A DNA stretch of 40,053 nucleotides from contig NW_003134860.1 in the NCBI RefSeq assembly GCF_000003605.2, forward strand, positions 56,840 through 96,892, read 5' to 3'. The position numbers and the translations under genes were made by a program. Source of the stretch: Saccoglossus kowalevskii. Its lineage: Eukaryota > Hemichordata > Enteropneusta > Harrimaniidae. This document shows, piece after piece, positions 11,290 through 20,984 of this stretch. The notes beneath the pieces are model-generated. The model did no database searches and was not told the origin of the DNA. It saw only the letters and a list, made by a program, of their open reading frames with translations. Every line of letters begins with the position of its first letter. The stretch's first letter is position 1.

Positions 11290-12010
11290 AGTCCCCGAAA
11301 ACGGGGACTTATGTTTTGACCTTCGTGCGTTCGGACCTGCATCTTAGAAATGCCTGGGCCAATCACAATCAAACTTCACACATACATCATACATGATAGT
11401 ATACATATGCACGTCAATTTGTTTCACCATCTGATTCAAGATGGCCGAATGGCGGCCATTTTTGTGCTAAAAATCATCAAAATCAAGCATTTCTCGGCTG
11501 TTTACAGATGGATTTTGTTCAAACTTGGTATATACATTAAACATTATGGGACCTTAATGCAAATAATTTTGTTTTTCAGATAAGATTCAAAATGGCCGAC
11601 TGGCGGCCATTTCGTTTTAATGAATGTGGTTCTCGTGCCATATCTCTGACTTGCTTTCACTGATTATGTTCAAATTTTCAATATACATCATGTCATAGAC
11701 AGATATATTGGTTTGACGATCCTATTCAAAATGGCCAAATGGTGGCCATTTTTGTGCTAAAAAATCATCAAATATCAAGCATTTATGGATGGATTTCGTT
11801 CAAACTTGGTACATATGTTAGACATTACAGGTTCCTGATGCACATCATTTATTTTTCAGATCGAATTCAAAATGGCTGTCTGGTGGCCATTTTGTTTTAA
11901 TGATTGGGCTTCTAGAGCCATATCATGCTTTGACTGATTATATTCAAACTTTATATATTCGTTATACATCATGTTATATATATACATGTATTCAAAATGG
12001 CTGATTTTGA
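11290..12010. repeat. Degenerate ~145-bp tandem repeat array with AATGGCC..GGCCATT palindromes
   Basis: It starts with a TCCCCG-AAAA-CGGGGA hairpin (about 11292-11307). Imperfect units then follow, each with a core palindrome of the form AAATGGCCNNNTGGNGGCCATTT, at about 11439, 11590, 11729 and 11869, and a half unit at 11992. Shared phrases such as TTGTTCAAACTTGGTA and GAGCCATATC recur. Fragments of the same repeat occur at 7460-7530, 28440-28760 and 31975-32060, so the family is dispersed. Confidence 0.75.
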
Positions 12011-12679
12011 ATGCTGTTCCAGAGCAATATCTCTCTATATGGACAAGTACTTGTTTGACGAGCAGATACAAATGTCAATCATTTTAATGTTAAAAAATCA
12101 TATTCCTGACATGGTTATATTCCAGCTATATTACTATAAACAAAACTATATGTTAAATTTGATAACTAACTGGGACTGTGCCATGCATGGCTTGTTGTTT
12201 TCTGTATGAAATCATTATTGATTACATCTGGCTTGTCACTATTCCAGCCATACAGGAGTTACCATCAGAAGCGGCATGGGATGGGCGAGATCTGCTCAAT
12301 TTTGAAATCTATACTCACTGAAATGCTATTTCCTGCATTTTGAGAGGCAAATTTTGGTGGGGCAAAGCCCCTCCAATATTTTTTTCGAGGGGGGGCGACC
12401 AAAACCAAATTGCTTGTCTTGAGGAAAGTCACTCATAAATTTCATGTTGGCAGTGGTGAAGAATCATGTTTTCTATCAGAGGTCATCACTGCCATGTGAC
12501 AGGTGGTTGCACCCAGTCATGCATGTGAGTTCACCCAACACAAACTGGACTTAGGATGATTACTCCAACTCAGGATGGTTTACTGCACAGTTCATCTGTC
12601 AGAGTATGCTCTCTGACAACTTCCTTACTGAACTAGATTGGAAGGGTTCTTACCTACATATTATTAGACAGGTATCATC

Positions 12680-12850
12680 TACTGTAGAATACTTTATTTT
12701 TGCTCGGAATTAATTTTGGCTGAAGGAATGATAATATACCTTTTTTACATTCAATTTGTCAAACGTCAGTGAAAATAAATTCCACACAAAGTACCAAAAA
12801 TGTCTTTTCAGCGAATATTTATTCCAGCTAAAATAAAGTATTTTACAGTA
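12680..12850. mobile_element. Palindromic MITE, copy 1 (171 bp)
   Basis: Begins TACTGTAGAATACTTTATTTT and ends AAATAAAGTATTTTACAGTA, with internal self-complementary arms. Three relatives lie at 31122-31327, 38194-38363 and 39182-39384. Confidence 0.8.
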
Positions 12851-12934
12851 TTTGCCAACCCACAGCCCACCAGAATAATGGCATCTGTGACACAGCTAGG
12901 GCATTCTATATGTGTATGTGTTCTATTTAGTGAT

Positions 12935-13573
12935 GGTAGTACCCAATCTCCCAGGCAGAGTTCTATTCCACGAATATATCTCTGCCACCACGCGATCTTA
13001 TGCTCATCGTTGATTGGTCGATGCGTCACAGTGGTACTTCTTTCAAAGACGCTCACCAAAACATTGTCAGCAAGTGTTCGATTTTCGAACCCGACGAATG
13101 TGTACGCGTTGTTTGCAGATTTTGGCTGTTTTCAAAGTTAGAAGCTTCTTTTTTTTTTTCTGTAACACAAACGGTGCGGCAGTAGGAAGATTTAGTCGTC
13201 AATACTACGAAGTTCTTTCGTTAGCTTGTAATTCTTCGACTGGCAGACGACAGGTGAAGAAGTTTTATGAACCGAGTAACACCTTGGTAACGGTTATTAT
13301 GCAATAGAATTATTTTCTTTTGTAATTTATAGCTATTTCACCGTTTTAAGTGCGTTTACAAAAAAATCATTATCAGTTATCAATGAAATATTTTAAAACT
13401 AGTTTATCAGTAGGAATAAATCAACACAAGATGCCTCTCATAACAAAAATACGCAAATAATTGGCGTAGTAAAAGTCTTGTGGTGTTTCACCACAAAATG
13501 GCGGTGTGTGGTGGCAGAGATACTTTCGGTGATCTAACCGCAAGGAACTCTGGGAAGGAGAATGGGTAGTACC
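12935..13573. mobile_element. Inverted-repeat element, about 640 bp
   Basis: The left arm 12935-12994 and the reverse complement of 13505-13573 share GGTAGTACCC/GGTACTACCC, CAGAGTTC and TATCTCTGCCACCAC blocks with small indels. The right end runs straight into an AGTACC/GGTACC microsatellite. The centre has no recognisable coding region. Confidence 0.5.
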
Positions 13574-13614
13574 AGTACCAGTACCAGTACCAGTACCGGT
13601 ACCGGTACCGGTAC
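13568..13614. repeat. AGTACC/GGTACC hexanucleotide microsatellite
   Basis: About eight six-base units, changing from AGTACC to GGTACC halfway. It begins inside the terminal GGTAGTACC of the adjoining inverted-repeat element. Confidence 0.92.
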
Positions 13615-14560
13615 TCAAAAACTGTGCTGAGTCATTTGAGAACCATTGCATCATCCAGGACCATCTGAGTCAACTTCCACACAACAACCCTGACTTTTAG
13701 GGAGTAAGCCCAAAATTATTTTACCTATATGTCCCTGATTTGTTCAGTTTCACCAGACACCAACATCATTGCAACACCAACACATCTTCTCTACCATCAT
13801 GCGTAGCTTAATTGGCAAATATCTCTATTCAATATGGGCGACTACAATAGTTTTTTTTTGGTCCTTTTTAAAAATCTTGTTTGTATCAATCAGTATTTCA
13901 TATACAAAGTACTAATTGAGACCTGATACAAGAAGCGTGTATGAGAAGGTGATGTCAGATTATTACCAAATAAACTCCTGAATACCAGCACAAGCCATGG
14001 TTGTTCTTTTGCAGTCAGTGGAAAACAAAACCTAAGGCAAATGTGCTCATACCATTGTATAAACAACATTTGATTGATAAATTTTCATCATGAAAAGTAC
14101 ACATCTGAGACTGATTCTTAATCCCAGGGTCAATGGTTCATATCCCCACACATGGGATGCCAACAGCTTACCAGTATATTCACAAAAGTTTGGATTCTAA
14201 ATACAAAACAGATCAAAGTTAAACTGGAAATAGCTCCCGTGTGATCAGAGCATGTATTATAAAGGTATAGGCTTTGCCTAATAAGTGAATGTAATTGCAT
14301 GTAGGTCAATCCATCAATAAAATTGATCAAGATGTCTGAGAACCTATGACATACTGTATATGGAAACACATAATTTTGATATGGGCATTTTGAAAAACAT
14401 GCACGGACACTATACTTGTAAACAAAGGGCACTAATGAGGCACTCTATGAATGAGGTATTTCTAGAGGTCGGGGTTTGTCTAGTCTGCAGTTGAATAATT
14501 TTTGCTTTGATTTTCTTATGGGTTTTTTTCCCAATGCGACTTAATTTCACTTGTTTTTTT
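13615..14560. other. Intergenic sequence, nothing recognised
   Basis: AT-rich, with only short open frames lacking family similarity or splice context. Confidence 0.5.
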
Positions 14561-14908
14561 TAATTCGGGCGAAACGAAAGCGACGCAGGCCCGAGAACAC
14601 TACATGTAACCAGCACATTTACAAATCAAGATTGGCAGAAAGTTGTACGGCATCTGTCTTCGATTTTGTCTATTGATGAATATGACGCACAAAGTGAAAT
14701 TGAACTTGCGCTCATGAAAATCGGAAAGGGTACTGCTTTTTCGTCGAACTCAAAAAATGGCCGCGTCACTCTTGTAACTGCGCATGCGTACTCCCCATAC
14801 TCGCATACATTTGATGTTTTTAGTCGCTGTATCTACCCAAATAACATCCATCATGATATAATAAATCATTATATACTAAAATTCGCAAATTTGCAGACCT
14901 TCCGATGA
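14560..14908 (+). other. Promoter-like patch with a short unassigned open frame
   Basis: A locally GC-richer stretch. 14750-14795 holds an AAAATGGCCGC (YY1-like) motif and a TGCGCATGCGTA (NRF1-like) palindrome, which are common in housekeeping promoters. An open frame from about 14600 to 14908 reads through DWQKVVRHLSSILSIDEYD and IELALMKIGKG, which looks protein-like but matches nothing I know. It could be a first exon, a gene relic or chance. Confidence 0.25.
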
Positions 14909-14959
14909 AATATTACCAGTTTTTTTTGTTTGTTTTTTTGCAACAGAATACGTTATTGC

Positions 14960-16420
14960 AATAGATAAGATAAGATAACAGCTTTATTACAACCGTGTAG
15001 AAAATTTTACATTTCTAATTTGGTGTTTAAAATGTAATAAAGTTAATAATGAATAACTAAAAAAGTAAGTAGGCGAAAGTTGAGTAAATAAAAAGTTAAA
15101 TAAGTGTGACTGAGTGTATTCTTTTGTTTGTTCATTTACTGTTACTCAAGTACACATAGAGGGCTATAATAGTATCTTTATCTTTTGATTATAAGATATG
15201 TTTAAATTGTTTTTCTTTATCCAAATTCAGGAANNNNNNNNNNNNNNNNNNNNNNNNNNNNNNNNNNNNNNNNNNNNNNNNNNNNNNNNNNNNNNNNNNN
15301 NNNNNNNNNNNNNNNNNNNNNNNNNNNNNNNNNNNNNNNNNNNNNNNNNNNNNNNNNNNNNNNNNNNNNNNNNNNNNNNNNNNNNNNNNNNNNNNNNNNN
15401 NNNNNNNNNNNNNNNNNNNNNNNNNNNNNNNNNNNNNNNNNNNNNNNNNNNNNNNNNNNNNNNNNNNNNNNNNNNNNNNNNNNNNNNNNNNNNNNNNNNN
15501 NNNNNNNNNNNNNNNNNNNNNNNNNNNNNNNNNNNNNNNNNNNNNNNNNNNNNNNNNNNNNNNNNNNNNNNNNNNNNNNNNNNNNNNNNNNNNNNNNNNN
15601 NNNNNNNNNNNNNNNNNNNNNNNNNNNNNNNNNNNNNNNNNNNNNNNNNNNNNNNNNNNNNNNNNNNNNNNNNNNNNNNNNNNNNNNNNNNNNNNNNNNN
15701 NNNNNNNNNNNNNNNNNNNNNNNNNNNNNNNNNNNNNNNNNNNNNNNNNNNNNNNNNNNNNNNNNNNNNNNNNNNNNNNNNNNNNNNNNNNNNNNNNNNN
15801 NNNNNNNNNNNNNNNNNNNNNNNNNNNNNNNNNNNNNNNNNNNNNNNNNNNNNNNNNNNNNNNNNNNNNNNNNNNNNNNNNNNNNNNNNNNNNNNNNNNN
15901 NNNNNNNNNNNNNNNNNNNNNNNNNNNNNNNNNNNNNNNNNNNNNNNNNNNNNNNNNNNNNNNNNNNNNNNNNNNNNNNNNNNNNNNNNNNNNNNNNNNN
16001 NNNNNNNNNNNNNNNNNNNNNNNNNNNNNNNNNNNNNNNNNNNNNNNNNNNNNNNNNNNNNNNNNNNNNNNNNNNNNNNNNNNNNNNNNNNNNNNNNNNN
16101 NNNNNNNNNNNNTTGCCACATGTAAATCGCCTTGTATCTGGTTTGCATCCCGAATTCCTGAATATAATCACTTGCGTTTTGTTTGTGTTTACTTGTAGCC
16201 CCCAGTCTGAAGTGTATTTATGGAGAAAGTCTATTGCAGTTTGTAATCCTTCATATGATTTTGATAGTAGTGCAATGTCATCAGCATACAATAGGCTATT
16301 GATAGTTTTATTATCCAGTTCTGGTACAATTGTTTCAATTTCTGTGAGTCCTGTATTAAAGTCATTTATGAAGATGTTGAACAGGGTTGGACTCAAAGGG
16401 CTAATTAGGCTACCTCGTCA
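14960..16420 (-). mobile_element. 5'-truncated non-LTR retrotransposon (LINE) fragment, interrupted by N gap
   Basis: Minus strand. The frame from about 16417 down to the gap at 16112 encodes a reverse-transcriptase core: LSPTLFNIFINDF, then the catalytic LLYADDIALLS (about 16277-16291) and GLQVNTNKTQVIIF. A stop sits just upstream near 16417, so the 5' part is missing or broken. Beyond the gap, the minus strand near 14990 reads AATAAAGCTG and ends in a TTATC tandem tail (14964-14978), a typical LINE 3' end. That both sides belong to one copy is inference. Confidence 0.7.
15234..16112. other. Assembly gap (879 Ns)
   Basis: A run of unresolved bases. Open frames spanning it are artefacts. It lies inside a LINE-like fragment, a usual cause of assembly breaks. 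Confidence 0.99.
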
Positions 16421-17274
16421 AATATTTGTTAAGAAACTTTAAAGACTCTAAGTTATAAATTAATTAATGCAATAATTGACTAATTAATATGCATGAAATT
16501 GCACCAAAATCTAATCAGCACATCTACTCATCATATATTAGCTGTGTGTCCAATTTTATTTGAATTGAAATTGTAGATCTTGAGTTATCAGTGGAACAAA
16601 TTTTAGTCACAGAGTCACAGACACCGGTACCACATAAGCTCCGTTTCATGGGAGCTAAAAAACGGGGGAATACAGTTTACTGAGCAAAATTTCTGTGGTA
16701 TGTGGCAATGCACTTTTCTGTGGTTGTGGGTTTGAATCATACGTACTGCTAGTTTGTAATTTGAACAATGGTTGGTTGATGGCGAACGTATTACAGTTGT
16801 AGCCATTTCAAGTGAGATTTGACACATTAATAAATGTAATTTAATGTTTAATATTGAATATTAATGCTGGAAAGTTAATTTATAACATGTTACATAGCAT
16901 TTAAATATTGTAATTCATCGTTTAACATACTGAAAACAGGTGGTTTTAAGTAGTGTGAAAACCTATTGCCAATACATATACACAACTTCATGTTCATTGC
17001 ATGGGCTCATAAGATGTTACATAAGCTAAAATGTGATCCCCCTCAAACAAAATATAGTTTCACTTTAATTTTTTTGAAATGAAAGCATCCTAAATCATAA
17101 TACACATTAAAGATAAGCACTGGGGTTTTACTTTTGCTGTTTAGCTAAATGTGTGGTACGTTGATCATCAGTGTACTTGTACCACTTTTGGTCATGTGAC
17201 CTGGAATAGTTTAAACTTGACCCCTCTTCCTTGGCCGATTTGTTCGATAATTGAGGAATAATTCTGTTTCCTCA
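16421..17274. other. Intergenic sequence between two LINE fragments
   Basis: AT-rich sequence with no supported gene. The open frame at 16615-16827 (minus) has no recognised similarity. Confidence 0.5.
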
Positions 17275-18110
17275 TCAACTCCGTGTGTTGCACCTTGACT
17301 GAAGCTGCTCATTCTCAGCAAAGATGCAAGGGACAAAAGAGGGCACAATTGCTAAAAGAACGCCAACCATATGTTTTTGTGGTACAATTTTGAATATTCT
17401 TGTCTTTTCAATACCAAAAAGATCAGTGTTAGATGACCTGAGGCCACTATGACCCGTTTCATAACGGTCAACCAAGTCACATAAATAAATTGGAGCAGAA
17501 TTATTTAAAATTGTATAAACAGTCAACAGTAATTTAAAATGTATTCTTTCATGAATGCGTAGCCAATGCAAATCATAATGTACATGCAATGTGGTCAATT
17601 TTTTTTTTACAATTGACGAGTCTGTCTGCTGCATTTTGAACAGATTTGAGTTGTCTAGCTGAAATTGAGGATGTCCATAAAATATATTATTACAGTAGTC
17701 TAATGTTGACGTCACAAATGCACGGACTAACTTCATTGTAGCCGTTTTATTCGATTTTTACGAACGTAAGCTGACTTACAAATCTTATTAATACGGTGTC
17801 CCAATTCACCATGAGTTTCAAAATGGTCTCCAAGATTACGGACTGAGCTTGAAAGATTTATGTCAGACCCACCGATCCACAACAACATCTCAATGTTCTT
17901 CTTAAAGCGCGATGAAAAATGAATAACTTCCGTCTTGCCAGGGTTGAGAATCAATATGCTCGATTTCAGCCAGGGACTAATATCAGATGGCTTATTAAAA
18001 GTTGCATATAGCTGAAAATCATTGACATATAGTATAAAATCAATATAATAAAGAGAGGTGCATTGATGTATTTTGTCAAAACTGGGCAGGAGAAAACAAC
18101 TTGCTTGTAC
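17275..18110 (-). pseudogene. Decayed CR1/L2-type LINE reverse transcriptase
   Basis: Minus strand. The first part (18110-17733) has SILILNPGKTEVIHFSSRF, SVRNLGDHFE and HRINKICKSAY, then a frame break near 17735. The second part (17736-17275) has AFVTSTLDYCNNIFYG, LHWLRIHERIHFKLLL and APIYLCDLV. This order is typical of the C-terminal half of CR1/L2-like reverse transcriptases. The YADD catalytic box appears as YVND, so a metal-binding Asp context is altered, and about ten residues are missing at the break. This is an inactive relic, distinct in sequence from the fragment at 14960-16420. Confidence 0.8.
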
Positions 18111-18313
18111 CAGCAAGGTTGCGTAAATTGGCAACAGACAGGGCGAGGGGAGCACTAATTGTACTGCAATGGAGATCAGCCCAATTCTGGTCGTATTTGT
18201 GTCCTAAGAAAGAAAATGTGATGCCGAACACAGTAAATTGGCGTTATTTGCCGTCAACAGAAATACTACAAAAAGGAATGGGAAGAATCGCATATTTCGT
18301 GGTCAATATATGA
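18101..18313 (+). pseudogene. Possible DIRS/tyrosine-recombinase retroelement relic
   Basis: A 70-codon open frame with RARGALIVLQWRSAQFWSYL. It resembles the 'GTLIVPxWxSAxFWPxL' segment that I associate with DIRS-like retroelement proteins. There is no recombinase or reverse-transcriptase catalytic region nearby. The assignment is tentative and rests on one motif. Confidence 0.3.
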
Positions 18314-18526
18314 TATTTCATATGCTAGCACTGCGTATTGACTATACGAATAGTTACATTAATGTAGTATTATTATTGCAAGTCTAAATTTGCAAAACAT
18401 TGCCATGATTACGTTATCTTTTTAGGCGTTTCTTTGCATATAACGTTTAATAATAAGTCAAGTAAAATCGGAAAGGAAATGAAATGATTTGAGCAAAGTT
18501 GACATCTATTGCATGCCCGTATTTTA

Positions 18527-20313
18527 CAGCGGGCGCAAGATATTTACATACACCTAACTCCCGCACCCGGTAGGCATTTACCGATAGATTTTGCAACATC
18601 CCAGATACTTTCCTAGACACTCCAGTGACCGTTGTGGACGCAATAAAGTTACATACACGCATACGTGACAGTTAATCCAAATTAATTAATTAATCAAAAC
18701 ACCGGACGCGGCCATGAGGGAAGAGGGGTAGTTGGACAATTTAATTGATTTGTAGGAACAAAAATCATTGCTGTGTAACGCTTGCGAGAAATATAATACG
18801 AACATAAAACGGGAAACGAATATTAACAAGAAATGATAAATGTAAATTCTTTTGATTGGTAGTGTCATGAATTTGTTTTTGCGTATCTGTTGACCGACTT
18901 AATTAGCTGATTATTAGCGAATTGCTGTGTTATGTCTGTCATCGTTTAGGCCTATTTGAAGTTTTGGACGGAACTTGGCTCAGTGATTTGGAACTAATTA
19001 CCAGATAACCGCCGCTATTCAGACTATTCATTCTGACAGTTTATATTCATAGTTATTAATGTAGTGAACGATTAATCAAAAGATATGACGTATTCAGTAC
19101 TTAGTGTGATTGGCTTTATGATTGAAGGTTACGCCCTAGAGTCTTTTTACTGTTTTGTAATTGGTTAGAGTTTTGAAAATGAATAAAGAGAGTTTTGAGT
19201 TGGTCTTGACGAGTACACCACGAGAGACGAGAGACGCAGTCGAGAGTGCAGTCCTGGGGCGAGCCTTGAGGCAGTCCAGTCTTGGGCGAGTCTTGGTTCA
19301 GCCTTGCAATAGTCTTGGGGATTTTTCCCCAGGGCGCTGTGTCTTATAGAGTGCTCGATTGACCGACTAAGACGAGAGCTGAAACGTATTTCGTTGTGTG
19401 TGTCGTATTTGACTGTAAAGTTAAAGTGACTTTCCCGATCCCATACCTCAAGGGGACGAGATATAGAGACGAGACGAGATTCCCCCCTGACACGTGTAGA
19501 GAACCCAGAGAGAGAAGAATTTTCCCCCTGATAGTAGTTTGCTGAGATGTTCTCAATGGTTCATATTAAAATATTAACGTTGTGGGTGAAGCGTTCTATA
19601 TTTCTCGAATAATGGCATGTCCCATTGCCTGTTTGCCAGAACACTCATCGTCCAGTCATTCTTTTCTGGAATCTTCTACTTAGTTTCACCTCCACACCGT
19701 CACCATATACCAGTTTAAAATATCCTCCGGATCTGAGACGAAATTCGATAAACTCAACGATTTCTCGTGTAGACTTCAGTCGACGACGGTCACTACTTCT
19801 ATCGGAACGTATTGATCTAATGCGACAGAAATGCAGAACAATCCAGTGAACCTTTGCTCGTCCAACTTCCTCGTCGATTGTTCGCAAAAGGCGAACAATT
19901 TCCATTTGAGTGTCTTTGTCTACACGCTTTGGCATAATAGCATTAATTGTACAGTCAACAATTAGTTGAAAATAATACTAGTAAACTGCATTCAAAACTT
20001 AACTGTTCTCACGAGGGTAGTTAAATAATTTCCTTAAATTTGAGGGGCGTTTTTAAATAATTGTATCAACAAGGTTTATTATTAACATGATTGTTTTGTA
20101 AATGTTTGACGGGACGCTTACAAGTTGTAATAGTTGAACCCGTCTGAAACCTTGGTCCGTTGTTTTGTTCACGTGGGCGGGTATCTAATTTTATTGCGTC
20201 TACAACGGTCACTGGATTGTCGAGAAAGTATCTGGAATGTTGCAAAGTCCCTCTGCAATTGCCCACCGGGTGGAGGGAGTTAGGTGTATGTAAATATCTT
20301 GCGCCCGCTGTGA
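18527..20313. mobile_element. Block bounded by ~125-bp inverted repeats
   Basis: 18527-18650 (read on the minus strand) and 20184-20313 (plus strand) share long blocks such as ACAACGGTCACTGG, GAAAGTATCTGG and GGGAGTTAGGTGTATGTAAA, roughly 85% alike. Small indels make the apparent reading frames diverge, so the repeats are non-coding. They may be the ends of a ~1.8-kb transposon or two inverted insertions of one short element. Confidence 0.5.
19645..19935 (-). CDS. Unassigned Arg/Lys-rich 96-residue open frame
   Basis: ATG-initiated minus-strand frame starting MPKRVDKDTQMEIVRLLR, with an Arg-rich middle (RSDRSSDRRRLKS) and a TREIVEFIEFRLRSGGYFK segment that could form helices. No family was recognised. 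It lies inside the inverted-repeat-bounded block, so it may be a remnant of a mobile-element protein. A chance open frame is also possible. Confidence 0.25.
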   Translation of the reverse strand: MPKRVDKDTQMEIVRLLRTIDEEVGRAKVHWIVLHFCRIRSIRSDRSSDRRRLKSTREIVEFIEFRLRSGGYFKLVYGDGVEVKLSRRFQKRMTGR

Positions 20314-20599
20314 ACTTCAAAGATATATTACATGTAATTTGGATTTGGAATGTGGTTTCTACATGTTGGTTAATCAACCAGTTCTTAAATATTTAAATAT
20401 GTAAAAGTTCACTTGCTTTACCCTTTATGTGATAAAAGTGTAATCCGACACTTTCCCTGTACTATGTACTACATTGCTTTCGGACACATGTTTCCAGGGA
20501 ATTTCCCGTAATATAAAGTATAGGGTTACTAACTTTTTTCCCTTGGTATCACAACTAGTACAGCCTACCATGTACCCTGGCATAACGTACAACATAACA

Positions 20600-20984
20600 T
20601 GTTTTTTTTTTCCCGCCCGCGTCTGTAAATAAAGCTACCGCATCTCTGGCTCATCCATCATTATTGAATAAATGAAGTGTAATGGAATTTATTCAATGGA
20701 ACGACAGTGTAGTGAAGACATTTAGTTTACCACAGGGTTTACCACTATTTCACATAGTTTGCGTCGCAGCTCTTGGTGGCGCTCCGGTCTCGTACTTTCT
20801 CGCGTATTATAAAACACAATCGCGAGATGTTTGTTTTATCCGCCATGTTTTATGCGACGTTGTAGATTATGAGAAAACGTAACTGTTGAAAAAAGGAAAA
20901 AGACGGTGTTTTTGCGTCGACTGTTGATCGACGTGTAACACCACTTGTCAAACAGGACACCGGGAATCCATTGATCGATAAAAT
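20600..20984 (+). promoter_or_regulatory. Probable YTHDC1 promoter and 5' UTR
   Basis: A GC- and CpG-richer stretch directly before the YTHDC1 start codon. It has TATTATAAAA at 20805-20814, an ATCGCGAGAT palindrome around 20819-20828 and CCGCCATGTTT (YY1-like, about 20840-20850). Such elements are common at housekeeping promoters. The transcription start is not determined. Confidence 0.45.

Noticed and set aside
15189-16442. Open frames of 300-414 residues spanning the N run
   Set aside because: Almost all codons are Ns. Only the minus-strand part beyond 16112 carries real sequence, and that is the LINE fragment.
18447-20396. Similar open frames NFIASTTVTG.. at 18447-18662 (minus) and 20160-20396 (plus) as a conserved protein
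   Set aside because: Between the copies the frame shifts and returns through indels, so similarity is at DNA level, not protein level.
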